This document shows positions 35,121 through 44,900 of a DNA stretch of 64,000 nt, in pieces; positions within the stretch are counted from its first letter, which is position 1; the number at the start of each line of letters is the position of its first letter. The notes under the pieces were generated by a model. That model worked only from the letters and a program-made list of their open reading frames with translations. It made no database searches and was not told the DNA's origin. Source of the stretch: Holophagae bacterium (GTDB lineage Bacteria > Acidobacteriota > Holophagae > Acanthopleuribacterales > Acanthopleuribacteraceae); assembly GCA_030429565.1 (NCBI GenBank), contig JAUIFE010000003.1:434001-498000 (forward strand), written 5' to 3'. Both the position numbers and the translations under genes were made by a program.

Positions 35121-36149
35121 TTGACCCAACCCCCCACTTCTTCTCAGCTCGAACACAAACCCGCCCTGGTCTTTGAAGCAAGTCGGCTGGGTGCCCTGTC
35201 GCGGCGTTTGCGGCAGGAGGGAAGACGCTGGGTTTTTGACGTACTCAACCGCGTGAGTGATGCTTCGGTGGCGACACTTTTTAGCGAGGATCTACCGGTT
35301 GGGCCGGCCCATCGTTTGGGGGCGGCTACCTTCAAAGGGCCACTGAAGCGCATCGGTACTTGGCGCCAGGTTCGTGGACGACGCTTGATCAAACGCGCTG
35401 TGGCCGGCAAGACATCGCTCAAGCCTTGGCTGCGTTTTCATCAACAGCAACTTGAACGCGGTTTGTGTCGCCACCCTGAACTGAGTCTTCCCGACGCGAT
35501 TTGGGCCTACGCGGGTCATTTGGCCTGGCTCGAGCCTCATTTTCAGCTCGGCTTGGCCGATGACCTGAACCGCTGGCTGTGTCAGCGTTATCTGTTCGAT
35601 GCCGACGCTACGCCCTTTCCTCATTTTCATCCCAACACGTTTTGGGTGCTTTTTTATCTGGGTAGCCTTCAGCGGCCGCGCTTCTTTCCCAGCCGCGAAT
35701 GGCGGCGCAGCATTGCCCTTGCTGATTTGGCGCGGCGCGAAATTCTTCAGCCGGATTGGGCCGGCTTTTGGGATCAATGGCTGTTGTGTCACGCCCTGCT
35801 TCATTTCCAAACCGAACTTAAGCGCGACGGGTTGTTGGCCGGGTTGCTGCGCGATTTACCCACCGCCCAGTGGTGGGCGCTGGGGCCCGAACCGCCGCGT
35901 CGCCGTCGGTTATCTGGATTGCGTCGTTTTTTTGCACGCCGTTGGCGTGGCCGTCGCGGTCGCCCTCCGTCAACCTCGGCCCGTGGTCGTCGCCTTGCGA
36001 CGCGTGCCGGCGACGATTTTCTGCATCTGGCCGGACCGCAATGGTCTGAGGCGGTGCCGACCGCCTGGTTGTCGCTGCTGACGCCGCTTTCGGTGGCTGT
36101 TACCGCCGCCGCCACTTTATCCGAATTAGGAGCCGATCCCCATGTTTGA
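35121..36149 (+). CDS. Unassigned first protein of the MoxR operon
   Basis: About 342 residues from TTG 35121 (AAGGCGG five bases upstream; GTG 35097 is the alternative). The protein is soluble and rich in Trp, Arg and Leu. Its centre looks helical (LPDAIWAYAGHLAWLEPHFQ, PFPHFHPNTFWVLFYLGSLQ, QWLLCHALLHFQTELKRDGL). A basic, low-complexity stretch follows (RRRRLSGLRRFFARRWRGRR). The last codons overlap the MoxR start by 8 bp, so the two are translationally coupled. No known domain was recognised. It may be a dedicated partner of the ATPase. Confidence 0.75.
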   Translation: MTQPPTSSQLEHKPALVFEASRLGALSRRLRQEGRRWVFDVLNRVSDASVATLFSEDLPVGPAHRLGAATFKGPLKRIGTWRQVRGRRLIKRAVAGKTSLKPWLRFHQQQLERGLCRHPELSLPDAIWAYAGHLAWLEPHFQLGLADDLNRWLCQRYLFDADATPFPHFHPNTFWVLFYLGSLQRPRFFPSREWRRSIALADLARREILQPDWAGFWDQWLLCHALLHFQTELKRDGLLAGLLRDLPTAQWWALGPEPPRRRRLSGLRRFFARRWRGRRGRPPSTSARGRRLATRAGDDFLHLAGPQWSEAVPTAWLSLLTPLSVAVTAAATLSELGADPHV

Positions 36150-37161
36150 CCCTCAAATGATGACCGGCTTGCGCCGTGCCGCCGAACAGCCGCTGAGCCA
36201 ATTGGCGCGTATTGAACAACACCTGCGCGACCGTTTTGCGTTCGCCGATGAAGCCGTGGAAGCGCTGGTTTTGGCGCTGGCTTCCGGTGAGCCCTTACTT
36301 TTGATTGGTCCGCCGGGAACGGGCAAGTCCCGTTTAATTCGCGCGGTTTGCGGGCTGATGGGCTTAATTGGCGACGACAGCCGCGCCGATCATCCCGATT
36401 ACTTCGAATACCTGTTAACGCCGTTTACCGAACCGGGCGAATTGTTCGGGTTCTACGACATCCCGCGCGCCATGCAAGGCGATTTGGCGCGTCTGGACAG
36501 CGGTATGATGCAACAGGCGCGCGTGGTTTACTTAGATGAAGTCTTCAACGGTTCCAGCGCCATCCTCAACTCGATTTTGGCATTCCTCAACGAACGTATG
36601 TTCCATGATCGCGGTATGCGGGTACCGGTGCGCTTGGAAGCTTTGTTGGCGGCAACCAACCAAATTCCCGCCGGCAGCGAATTGCGCGCCGTGTTCGATC
36701 GCTTCACCTTGCGTTGCCATATCGGCAATACGGCGGCGCGGCCGGAACGATTGGCGGCGTTGCTCGACAAGGGTTGGCGCGAAACTTACGGTCGCCATGT
36801 CATGCCGGGCGAGGGGCCCGACCTGCTCGGCGGCCTGGCCCAGATGCGCGCTGTGCTTGCCGAGCAAACCCGGGCCGGCAAGTTGGTGCCTCTCGGCGAT
36901 CACCCGTTACAACGAAAATTAGCGCAAATGATTCACCTGGTGCGTCAGTACGAGCTTTCACAAATGTCGAACCGGCGTGTCATCAAACTGGTGCATGTGA
37001 TGGTGATTTATCGGCTCTATCGCGCGGTGCGCGACGGCGAGCCACGTGAGGCCGGTCTTGAATTAGGCGGACCCGAGCTGCAACTGTTGGGTCGTTTCTT
37101 TTTGGACGAACAAGATGAAGAACTGGCCTTCAAGTTAACCCGTTTGGCGCAGGTGCCATGA
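36142..37161 (+). CDS. RavA/MoxR-type AAA+ ATPase
   Basis: 339 residues. Walker A is GPPGTGKS (56-63), Walker B VVYLDE (129-134), then sensor-1 LLAATN and the arginine region AVFDRFTLR. A C-terminal lid carries SNRRVIKLVHVMVIYRLYRA. EYLLTPFTEPGELFGFYDI after Walker A is typical of the MoxR/RavA branch. MoxR ATPases remodel or load partner proteins, usually ones with vWA domains encoded next door. Here it is gene 2 of five overlapping genes (8-bp overlap upstream, ATGA overlap downstream), and no classic vWA with an intact metal site follows. Confidence 0.93.
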   Translation: MFDPQMMTGLRRAAEQPLSQLARIEQHLRDRFAFADEAVEALVLALASGEPLLLIGPPGTGKSRLIRAVCGLMGLIGDDSRADHPDYFEYLLTPFTEPGELFGFYDIPRAMQGDLARLDSGMMQQARVVYLDEVFNGSSAILNSILAFLNERMFHDRGMRVPVRLEALLAATNQIPAGSELRAVFDRFTLRCHIGNTAARPERLAALLDKGWRETYGRHVMPGEGPDLLGGLAQMRAVLAEQTRAGKLVPLGDHPLQRKLAQMIHLVRQYELSQMSNRRVIKLVHVMVIYRLYRAVRDGEPREAGLELGGPELQLLGRFFLDEQDEELAFKLTRLAQVP

Positions 37162-38720
37162 GTCGCGCGCCCGCCTTTCACTACCTAAGTCACGCAGCCG
37201 TGGCGGCTTGGTGGGACCGTTTGGCTGCACAAGAGGGGCCGCGACCCGAGTTATTGCGGCTTGCCCAAGCTCTGCTCGGGCAGTGGCATGGTCGCCATTT
37301 GGGGATCATGCCGCCGGAAGCTTTGGCGCTGACGAGCGCTTTATTTTTTCCAGCTCAGATGAGTCGTTTGACCGCGCCTTGGACGGCCGTGTTTGCGGCA
37401 TTGGATCGCGTCGCACGGCCCGATCTAGGCGCAAACGCGGTGGACGCGGTGGCCGAGGAACATCAGGCGGCGCGTGGCCTTTTGCCCGCCGCGCGGCAAC
37501 CGACTTTGGTCATGAACCGATTGGCGGCACCGCTGTGGTGTCGCGCCCAGCAGCAGGTCGGCGCAGTCTACTTGGCCTGTGACGACGCGCTTGCGGTAAT
37601 GTCGAACGACGCCGATCTCGAATCGTACCGGACCGCTGTCAACGCGGCGGTCGTTCAGTTGGTCACCGGAAGCGAGGCGCGCTTTTGGTTAGAAGAAACA
37701 CTGTGGTTGTTGTCGACCGAAGACCGTCCCCGCGAAACCGTCGCGGTCGTGGGCGGTCGTCTGGATCCCTTGGGCTTGCGTCTCTTGCGTGATTTGGTAA
37801 CAGCCTTGCCCGATCCGCCGCCGTTGCGCTTAAACAACAAGGCTGATCAGCGTCGTGCCCAACGGCGCGTGCGTGATCGCGCCGAGGAAGGTTACGCCGG
37901 CATACACCTAACGCGCCGTTTGGAGGATGTCGGCAATGTGTTGTTCAGTGAGTTCATGCAGCATCGCATGGTGGCGGCCGACCGACTTATGAATAGTGGT
38001 TACCTCGCTTATCAGCGCACGCCGAAACGCGATCTCCGGCAGCATACCCGCATCATTGCCCTGTTGCCGACGGCCTCCTTTGTTGCCGAGCAGGCCGCTT
38101 TCCTCAAAGTCTGCTGGTTGGAAGCGGTCATGCGCTTTGCCTTTCAGGCACTTTCCGATCATCGTTTGGCGACTGCCATGAAGTTCGGTTTTTTTGATCA
38201 CGAAACCGGTCTCATCGATCATCGCAGCGAATTGCATGACTTGGATCTCGGCGAGAGTCGCACCTTGCCATGGCCTGCTTTTCGCGACCTCTTCCTGCGC
38301 CGTTTGGGCTGGCCCGCCTTCCTTTTCGATTGCCGGTTTGGCGGCCCTGTCGAATCGATCCATGCGGAATCGGCGGCGAGTGAGGGGCCGCGCGGCGGCC
38401 GTGCTTGGCGCCGTTTTTGGGAGGTCGAAAAGGGAGGCACGCAACCCCGCGATCGCAGTCAACGCGTGCTTTTTTTGCCCGCGCGGGAACAGGCGCGCGA
38501 GGCCTATTGGCACGGCGTGCTCGCTGTCGGCATGGCTGTCCCCATGGCGCGCGCTTGTATCTGCTGGGCGCCCGAACAGACCGACGGCGATTGGATCCTT
38601 CAGCGTCTCAACGGCGATCGGGTCGTGATTGACGGGGATCGCGATGGTGACTGCCGTAACGTCGCCGCCCGCTTAATTCAGCAGTGGCTGGCGTGGTGGC
38701 AAGGAGGTTTGGCGGCGTGA
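37158..38720 (+). CDS. MoxR-operon protein with possible degenerate vWA domain
   Basis: 520 residues starting in an ATGA overlap with the ATPase gene. The N-terminal 270 residues are helical and unassigned. The segment from about 275 (FSEFMQHRMVAADRLMNSGY, then RIIALLPTASF near 299-309) has the shape of ViaA/CoxE-like vWA proteins, where a SEL...RR region precedes a hydrophobic strand and the MIDAS motif DxSxS. Here that spot reads PTASF, so the metal site would be lost. A further strand (TAMKFGFFDHET) follows. The vWA reading is inference; a structure prediction would decide it. The protein lacks signal and membrane segments and is probably the direct partner of the ATPase. Confidence 0.75.
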   Translation: MSRAPAFHYLSHAAVAAWWDRLAAQEGPRPELLRLAQALLGQWHGRHLGIMPPEALALTSALFFPAQMSRLTAPWTAVFAALDRVARPDLGANAVDAVAEEHQAARGLLPAARQPTLVMNRLAAPLWCRAQQQVGAVYLACDDALAVMSNDADLESYRTAVNAAVVQLVTGSEARFWLEETLWLLSTEDRPRETVAVVGGRLDPLGLRLLRDLVTALPDPPPLRLNNKADQRRAQRRVRDRAEEGYAGIHLTRRLEDVGNVLFSEFMQHRMVAADRLMNSGYLAYQRTPKRDLRQHTRIIALLPTASFVAEQAAFLKVCWLEAVMRFAFQALSDHRLATAMKFGFFDHETGLIDHRSELHDLDLGESRTLPWPAFRDLFLRRLGWPAFLFDCRFGGPVESIHAESAASEGPRGGRAWRRFWEVEKGGTQPRDRSQRVLFLPAREQAREAYWHGVLAVGMAVPMARACICWAPEQTDGDWILQRLNGDRVVIDGDRDGDCRNVAARLIQQWLAWWQGGLAA

Positions 38721-40774
38721 AACAGAAGGTATTTTGGCAGCTTCCAGAAGACGAGGTTGCGGCATGTTTGGACCGTTTGGCGTGGTTGGCCGGTGAGGAG
38801 ACCTGTCGCGAAACGCCGTGGCTCGAAGTGGTACCGTCGGCTTTTGGTCTCCAGCTCAAATTATTGTTACCGGTGACGCCGGACTACGAAGCCGCCGCGG
38901 CGACTTGTGCCGATCAACTCGGCCGCGTTTTGACGCAGGTCACCCAGCCCGAAGGCGCGTTGCCTTTGGCGCCGGCGACGGCCTTATTGTTAGAGCACCT
39001 GTCGGGTGATCAGCCTTTGGGAACGGGCGAAACCAACCACTTCTTGGTCATAAGCGCTGCTGCCGATCGCGCGCGCTTGGGCGAGATTGCCGCCTTGCTT
39101 CGCGACCATGCCACCGCCGTGCGCGTGGCTGGTGTCGACGGTGACCATGGCCGAATCACGTTTTTTCACGTGCTCGACGATACGCGGCGACGGTCCCTGT
39201 TTCAGGCGTTGGCCGCTTCCGAGCGTTTGGCCGACTGCCGCATTTTACAGGGGTTTTCCCTCGCTGGATTGCAGCTCTTTTGCAGTCGCCGGCGCCGCTT
39301 TATTGAGACGGCGGTAATGCAGCAATTGGTGTTCCTCTGCGGTCGGAAGCCGGCTTGGTTTGGGTTCCAGCGTGACTTGCGTGAACGCGGTCTTTTTGCC
39401 GCCTTCGACGGACCGGACGACCCCTCGGCGCAAGATCCGTGGCGGTTTTGGCCGTTGTCCGATCTGGATTTTACGGGTTTTGAGCAGCTTGAACCCACGC
39501 AATCGAATCGCGCGATGCGTTTTCAGCAAGTTTCTTTGAGTAACAGCCCGCAAGCGCTCGCCGATTTACAACAACTGCTACAAGAACAAGCGCCCGAGCG
39601 TGGCCGCCGGCTGTTTTTGCGGGATATGCCCGACAGCGGCGATCAGAGTTTCGAACGCCGCAGTTTGCGGGAACGCATCGCTGAGCTGGAGTACCGCTTG
39701 GCGTTTTTGGATCGCGCGGAGGCACCGCAGCCGTGGTTGTGGCGCTTTGACCGCGCGCGGTTGCCGTTGTTGGCGGACATCCTGCGTGGTTTGCCAGGGA
39801 ACCTGCTCCATCACGGCCCGCTGCGTTACGGTTTCTTTGCCGATGAATTCGAGCCGGGCGGGTTTCATTATCTGTTGGTACCTGGCGATCAAATGGTGCT
39901 TGAGGATGAGGTGTTGTACCGTGTTTTGCATGAGGAGGCCGGCCTCTGTACCTTTTGGCTGGATCCTTACTGGGCGCGCTATTACGGCGAGACCACGCCC
40001 GAGTGCGCCGTGTTTGTGCCGCGTGGGCGCGCTATATTCCCACCCTTGCACCAATGGCAAGCGCAGAACAACGCCGCGTTTTTCCGGCATATGGTTTCGC
40101 GCTGGTTTCGCGAAGATGGGCCCAAAACGGTGTTGCCCAACCGACCGCTTTACTTGTTCGAAGCCGACCCGTTTCATCCAGAACGCCTTCGCTTGCAAGT
40201 GTTGGACGAAGCGGCGTTTGTGCCGCTCAACACGCGCTTGGCCTGGCTGAACAGCAACCTAACCATCACGCGTCATGTCGAGAGCGAGGCGTGGTTGGCG
40301 GATTTGGGTGAACAGGCCCGGCGCACCGAGCTCCATCAGGCGATGAGCCGCCGCTTGGCCGGGGCCGAGCGCACCTTTGAAGAAGAGGGCCGTCGTTTGG
40401 GCCAGGCCGTGAGTGCCCAAGTACAGGGTTTGTTTGACTTGCTCACGCGGGAAAGCCAAGCGGTGATGGAAGAGGCCTGGCGCACCGCCGACGAATTGTC
40501 GCGGCTCAAACAAGGCTTAACGCGGCTAACCCGCGTCAAAAAAGATATGGATGAAATGTTGGATGAAGCGCAGGATCATTTGCGCGAAACGGAACAGCAA
40601 TCATCAGCGCTCTCGCGAGAGTTGCAGGTCCTTGAAACCAAACTCAAACAGGCGATGCGCGCACGTCGCCGCATGAGCGATGAGGTGATCGACGAAGTGC
40701 GCGCGCTGCAGGAGTTGCACGACGACCTCAAACAACGCTTCCACAAAATGATGAAACCGGGAGCCGACCGATGA
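38717..40774 (+). CDS. MoxR-operon coiled-coil protein, 685 residues
   Basis: Starts at GTG 38717, whose bases overlap the stop of the previous gene; AAGGAGG lies 10 bp upstream. Residues 1-520 are a mixed alpha/beta body of unknown type (VFWQLPEDEVAACLDRLAWL, HFLVISAAADRARLGEIAAL, WLWRFDRARLPLLADILRGL). Residues about 535-680 are a long charged coiled coil (RRLAGAERTFEEEGRRLGQA, ELQVLETKLKQAMRARRRMS). The coil could tether the complex to the next, membrane-anchored protein. No family was recognised. It ends in an ATGA overlap with the following gene. Confidence 0.78.
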   Translation: MKQKVFWQLPEDEVAACLDRLAWLAGEETCRETPWLEVVPSAFGLQLKLLLPVTPDYEAAAATCADQLGRVLTQVTQPEGALPLAPATALLLEHLSGDQPLGTGETNHFLVISAAADRARLGEIAALLRDHATAVRVAGVDGDHGRITFFHVLDDTRRRSLFQALAASERLADCRILQGFSLAGLQLFCSRRRRFIETAVMQQLVFLCGRKPAWFGFQRDLRERGLFAAFDGPDDPSAQDPWRFWPLSDLDFTGFEQLEPTQSNRAMRFQQVSLSNSPQALADLQQLLQEQAPERGRRLFLRDMPDSGDQSFERRSLRERIAELEYRLAFLDRAEAPQPWLWRFDRARLPLLADILRGLPGNLLHHGPLRYGFFADEFEPGGFHYLLVPGDQMVLEDEVLYRVLHEEAGLCTFWLDPYWARYYGETTPECAVFVPRGRAIFPPLHQWQAQNNAAFFRHMVSRWFREDGPKTVLPNRPLYLFEADPFHPERLRLQVLDEAAFVPLNTRLAWLNSNLTITRHVESEAWLADLGEQARRTELHQAMSRRLAGAERTFEEEGRRLGQAVSAQVQGLFDLLTRESQAVMEEAWRTADELSRLKQGLTRLTRVKKDMDEMLDEAQDHLRETEQQSSALSRELQVLETKLKQAMRARRRMSDEVIDEVRALQELHDDLKQRFHKMMKPGADR

Positions 40775-41214
40775 AGCAGGAAGAACCCACGCCCTCGCTG
40801 ACTGAAGCGGTTCAGGCCGAGTTCAATCGCGAACGGCAGCGACGGCGCGAGCATTTAAAAGAGATCCGTGCCGCTGAGTTCCAAGCCGACGAGGTCGCCG
40901 AAGCATGGCCACTGTTGCAAAAGAACCTCTCCCGCCGCATTTTTCCTTTAATGGCGACCTGGGTGAAGGAAATCCGTGCCGTCGTTAAACCAGAGCAAAT
41001 TCGCAAGTTACACAAGGAACGCCGGGCCTTGGAACGTTTGTCGGGGATTACCTGGTGGCATCCTCGCGGTCTGTGGTTACGGCTGCGGGTCTTGTTCTAC
41101 GGGCTCGGTCTATTGGGTGTGGGTGTGTTTTATTTGGGCCTGGTCGTGGGTGTCCTGGCTTTGGTTGCCTTCATGGTTTACCGGCTTTTAACCTGGTGGC
41201 AGACGTTTTTTTAA
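40771..41214 (+). CDS. MoxR-operon small membrane protein
   Basis: 147 residues beginning in an ATGA overlap with the coiled-coil gene. The N-terminal 100 residues are charged and helical (AEFNRERQRRREHLKEIRAA, ERRALERLSGITWWHPRGLW). The C-terminal about 40 residues are strongly hydrophobic (LFYGLGLLGVGVFYLGLVVG, VLALVAFMVYRLL), enough for one long or two short membrane helices, ending WWQTFF. It would anchor the operon products to the inner membrane with most of the chain in the cytoplasm. Family unknown. Confidence 0.75.
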   Translation: MKQEEPTPSLTEAVQAEFNRERQRRREHLKEIRAAEFQADEVAEAWPLLQKNLSRRIFPLMATWVKEIRAVVKPEQIRKLHKERRALERLSGITWWHPRGLWLRLRVLFYGLGLLGVGVFYLGLVVGVLALVAFMVYRLLTWWQTFF

Positions 41215-41922
41215 GCGCGTCCCGATTGCGCCTTGCCGGTTTGTAAGCGGACCGCAGGCTTTATTTTTTGGCAATCGCATGGATTTGGACAACGGGTTTT
41301 GGGTGGTTTCGATTAAGGCTTTTTAATTGAGCTGCTTAGTTGTTCTATTTGGCGCTATTTTCAGCCGAGTCGCGTTGGTTTCCCTCTCTGATTGGCCGAC
41401 CGACGCGGTGTTTGTGTAAGAAAAAATGTTGTTAAGTGGTTTTTTGTTGTGGTATCTATTTACCTAGGTTCAAAACGAGCATGGTTACGCGTTATTTTGC
41501 GTCGGCTCTTGAACTTTTGTGTCTAGGCCTTGATGGGGAATCGTTGCTACTTTTGATCCTTGGGTAGCTGTTCTCTTAATCCCGCATCGGGGTCCGATAC
41601 AGTCCTACACATCACGGGCCTGCTGAATCGCTGGTTTCTCACCACGAAAAGCGCCCGACCGACACGCACCACCGTCGTTTTTGCATTCATGCTAATCCGT
41701 TCGGGGCCTGTCGAATTTTATCCCCATTTAGCCTGCCGTTGATGCGGTGTGGCTGCAGGGGCGGTTTGGCGACACGTCCGTGGACTGTTGCCACATGAAC
41801 ACCATCGAGAGATCTGGGGTCGAATAAGTAAGTTGCTTCTTTTGAGGTGATTACTTGGATTCGAGGCGCGCCGCCGCTTACCGGAACGGATCTCGCTTTT
41901 TTTAAGTCATAGAGGAGGAATT
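41215..41922. other. Long intergenic region upstream of the 1048-residue gene
   Basis: 708 bp with no ORF carrying a ribosome site. AT-richer patches occur at 41300-41470. No terminator with a convincing stem follows the operon. The last 20 bases hold GAGGAGGAATT before ATG 41923. Promoter elements were not resolved. Confidence 0.45.
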
Positions 41923-44900
41923 ATGTCTTTTCCAAGTTTGTCGTCCAATTCTCGCGCCTATGCGCCGTCGCCTTCGCGTCTCAATGTTTTGCCTCAATCC
42001 TACGGGACCTTTGCCACGCCCCGTCGTTCCCACGGCGTTGTCTCCAATCGCACCACGGTATTGTCAGCCACCAAGCTGCAACGCGGTGCCGAAACCCAAA
42101 AGTTAAAATTTTCTGGAGTGGTTCCCAATGGCTTGCTCAGTCAAATTCAGGTCCGCTTTGGTAACAAAGCCATGCTGGCGTTACTGAAAACGCCGTTGTT
42201 GCAACAACATTTAAAAACCAATCAACCTTTGGATGAAACCCAAATTGCGCAATTCAAAGCCGCCGCGCAGCGGGTCGGCGATTTGGGCGACAGGTCGCTC
42301 GATAGTCTGCAGTTTCATGCCGACGCTTTGTTGGGACACGCGGTGGATTTAAGCGATCCGCGTCAGAGTATTCAAGGCGCAATGAGCTTGGTCTCTCGGT
42401 CCATAGACAAGATGCACCACACGATTGAGGAGCAGCAACAGGCGTGCGCGGCACAACGTGATTTGGCGGCGCCCTTTGAGGCGAAATTGCAAGAGCTGGC
42501 CGGCGCGGAGCGCCATTGTGCCGAATCTTTACATCCATTGATTGACCAGGCTGCAAGTATTCGCGCCGAAATTCAGACATTGCAACAGGCCTTGGCAGAG
42601 ACTGATTTAGAAGATCTCCAACGGCCTGTCTTGACGCGAGCCATTGAGAAAAAACAAGATGTGTTGCAGCGCAATGCTGCGAATCAGGCGCCGATTCGCT
42701 TTCAGATGGGATACATTCGCCAGACGCGTGCGCAACAACAGCGATTCTTGGCGCCTATCGAGCAGCAATTCAGGACGTTGCACGATGCCTTGACCCATTG
42801 CCGGCAGGAACTCACACCAAAAATCGAACAGCAGCAAGCGGCTTTGGCCAATTTCCGTAAAGCAACCGCAACCATGACCGGAGCCTCGGCGGATCTCGAG
42901 CGCTTGCATGCTTATCTGGGTGATCTGGAATCCGTACTCAGCGGCGCCGAACGCGATTCGCTGGCCGATGTACGCGTCTATGTCAAACGCGGCTTGTATC
43001 AGGCGGTTGCCGATGATTTCAAACGCCAACTGACCGAACAACTGGCCGCTTTTCGCAAGTCTGGAGCCGGCAAGACGTTTAGCGCTGAAATCGGCCTCGG
43101 GGTGGGGGCCGCGTTGTTTGGGGTCGAAGTGGCGAGCGCCAAGTTGGGTGTAACGCTTGAGCTTTCGGTGTCCACCACCGATACCGCGCAAATTTGGGAA
43201 GGGAAAGCGGGGAAAGTATCGCTGGGCCTCAAACTCGGCAATGACAAAATTGCCACGGTTCAAACCGACGGTGCCGCCCAGATGGCCGGCGGCAAAATCT
43301 TTAACAGCCTTGAAGATTTTGTGAGCTACCATGCCGATGATTTGTTGGTTTCTTTGCTGGCGGCGAGTCCCAAGCATCTCGGCCAAAGCGTTGCGAACCT
43401 GTCGGGTGGTCGCCAAGTGCGTCGCTACGAAGGTTTGGTGGCACGCAATGTGCGTTTGCTGTCCCCCTTACAGCAGCGCCTGATTCGCCAAGGCGTGCTA
43501 GGTAAAGGCGATCGCCTGGTGACCCAGCCGCTCGGCAAGCCGGTGCCTGGTTCCTTTACCAACAAAAACGTTTCCCTGGCGGCGGGTGCCAACGTCAATG
43601 TGTTGCCGGTGGGTTTGGGTCTCACCTTAACCGGTACCCACACCCGTCTCGACATTGCGAGTCGCAAAACGTTGCTGACCGCCCTTAAAAACGATCCGGG
43701 TCGGATCGATCAGCAAAAAAGTAAGTACTTTTCGGTGAATCTCAAGGGCAACCTTCTTGCCGGCAAAGCAGGTAAAGCGGCCTTGGACGGGTTGCTTCAA
43801 GAGGCACAACAGTTGCGGGAAACCCAACCCATGCAACCTGAAACGCGGCGGCAATTGACCGCGTTGCGCGACCAAGTTCAGTATGCCTTGGGTGCCCTTG
43901 CGCTTGAGCGCCAGAGTTACACCGATCTCGTCAACAAGTACGACCTGGGCGGGCCCCACAAAAAGGGTATGCGCTCGGTTAAGCATTCTATGGAGAAAGC
44001 GCGCGGTGCCAATGGTCGCGTTGAAATGGAGAAAGCGTTTACCGTAACTTTTGCCGCCTTGAACCGCGTTTACCAAACCGCCTTTGCCGAAGGTGATCGC
44101 GCCGAGGTGGTCGACCCGTTTTTTCACGAGCAGTTGCGTGAAATTGAGGCCGGCTTTGCCGATCCCGGTATGGTTCTCGACTTGAAACAAGCGCGCAAAC
44201 AGTTGACGGCTAAAGAAGAAAAGAACTTGTCCATCAATAGCTTGGCCGGCACCTTCACCGTCAAAATCGCGGACCTCGGTGGTGTGGTCGGATTGCCCAA
44301 AATCGGCGCGAGTGGCGAGGTTTCTGTCGGCGTGACCACGACTCAGATCGTCAGCCAGGACACGCCGGACACGCCGACCAATCGTTTAGACCTCAATATT
44401 AAAGTACAGGCGGGTATGGATTACCGCGCGGTTCTGTCGGCCATAAAAAAGGCGGCGCCCTCCAAGCTCCAGTTCGATTTTGACAAACCGGCCTTGGGTT
44501 TCTCTGAAATGAGCCTCAGTGACTGGAACTTTTCGCTCAGTACGGCCGCCAATTTGCAATTCCGCTTTCAGGAAGTGGCGCGGGAGCAAGACGGTGTTAA
44601 AAAGAAAGAGCTGGTGTTGCTGTATGCGCGGCTGACCAAGATTGATACGTTCGGTGGCAACACGCCCGATGTCGGCATTCCAACCGGCCCGGTCGGCAAC
44701 GCCAAAGTGAGTTTTGGCGCCAAGTTAAAAGACACTCACCAGGTGTTTGAACACGTTGGCACCAAGTCTTTGGGTTACATCAGCGGCAAGTTCAATACTT
44801 GGCGAACGGCGGGAATCGAAAAGGAACAGTGGCCGAATTTTGCGCGGGATCACAAGTCTGAGTTTCGCCACCTGTTCCACAATTTTTGCGAGGAACGTGG

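Noticed and set aside
42607..43416. Reverse-strand open frame of 269 residues over the 1048-residue gene
   Set aside because: Antisense shadow; the + strand gene has a perfect ribosome site and protein-like composition.
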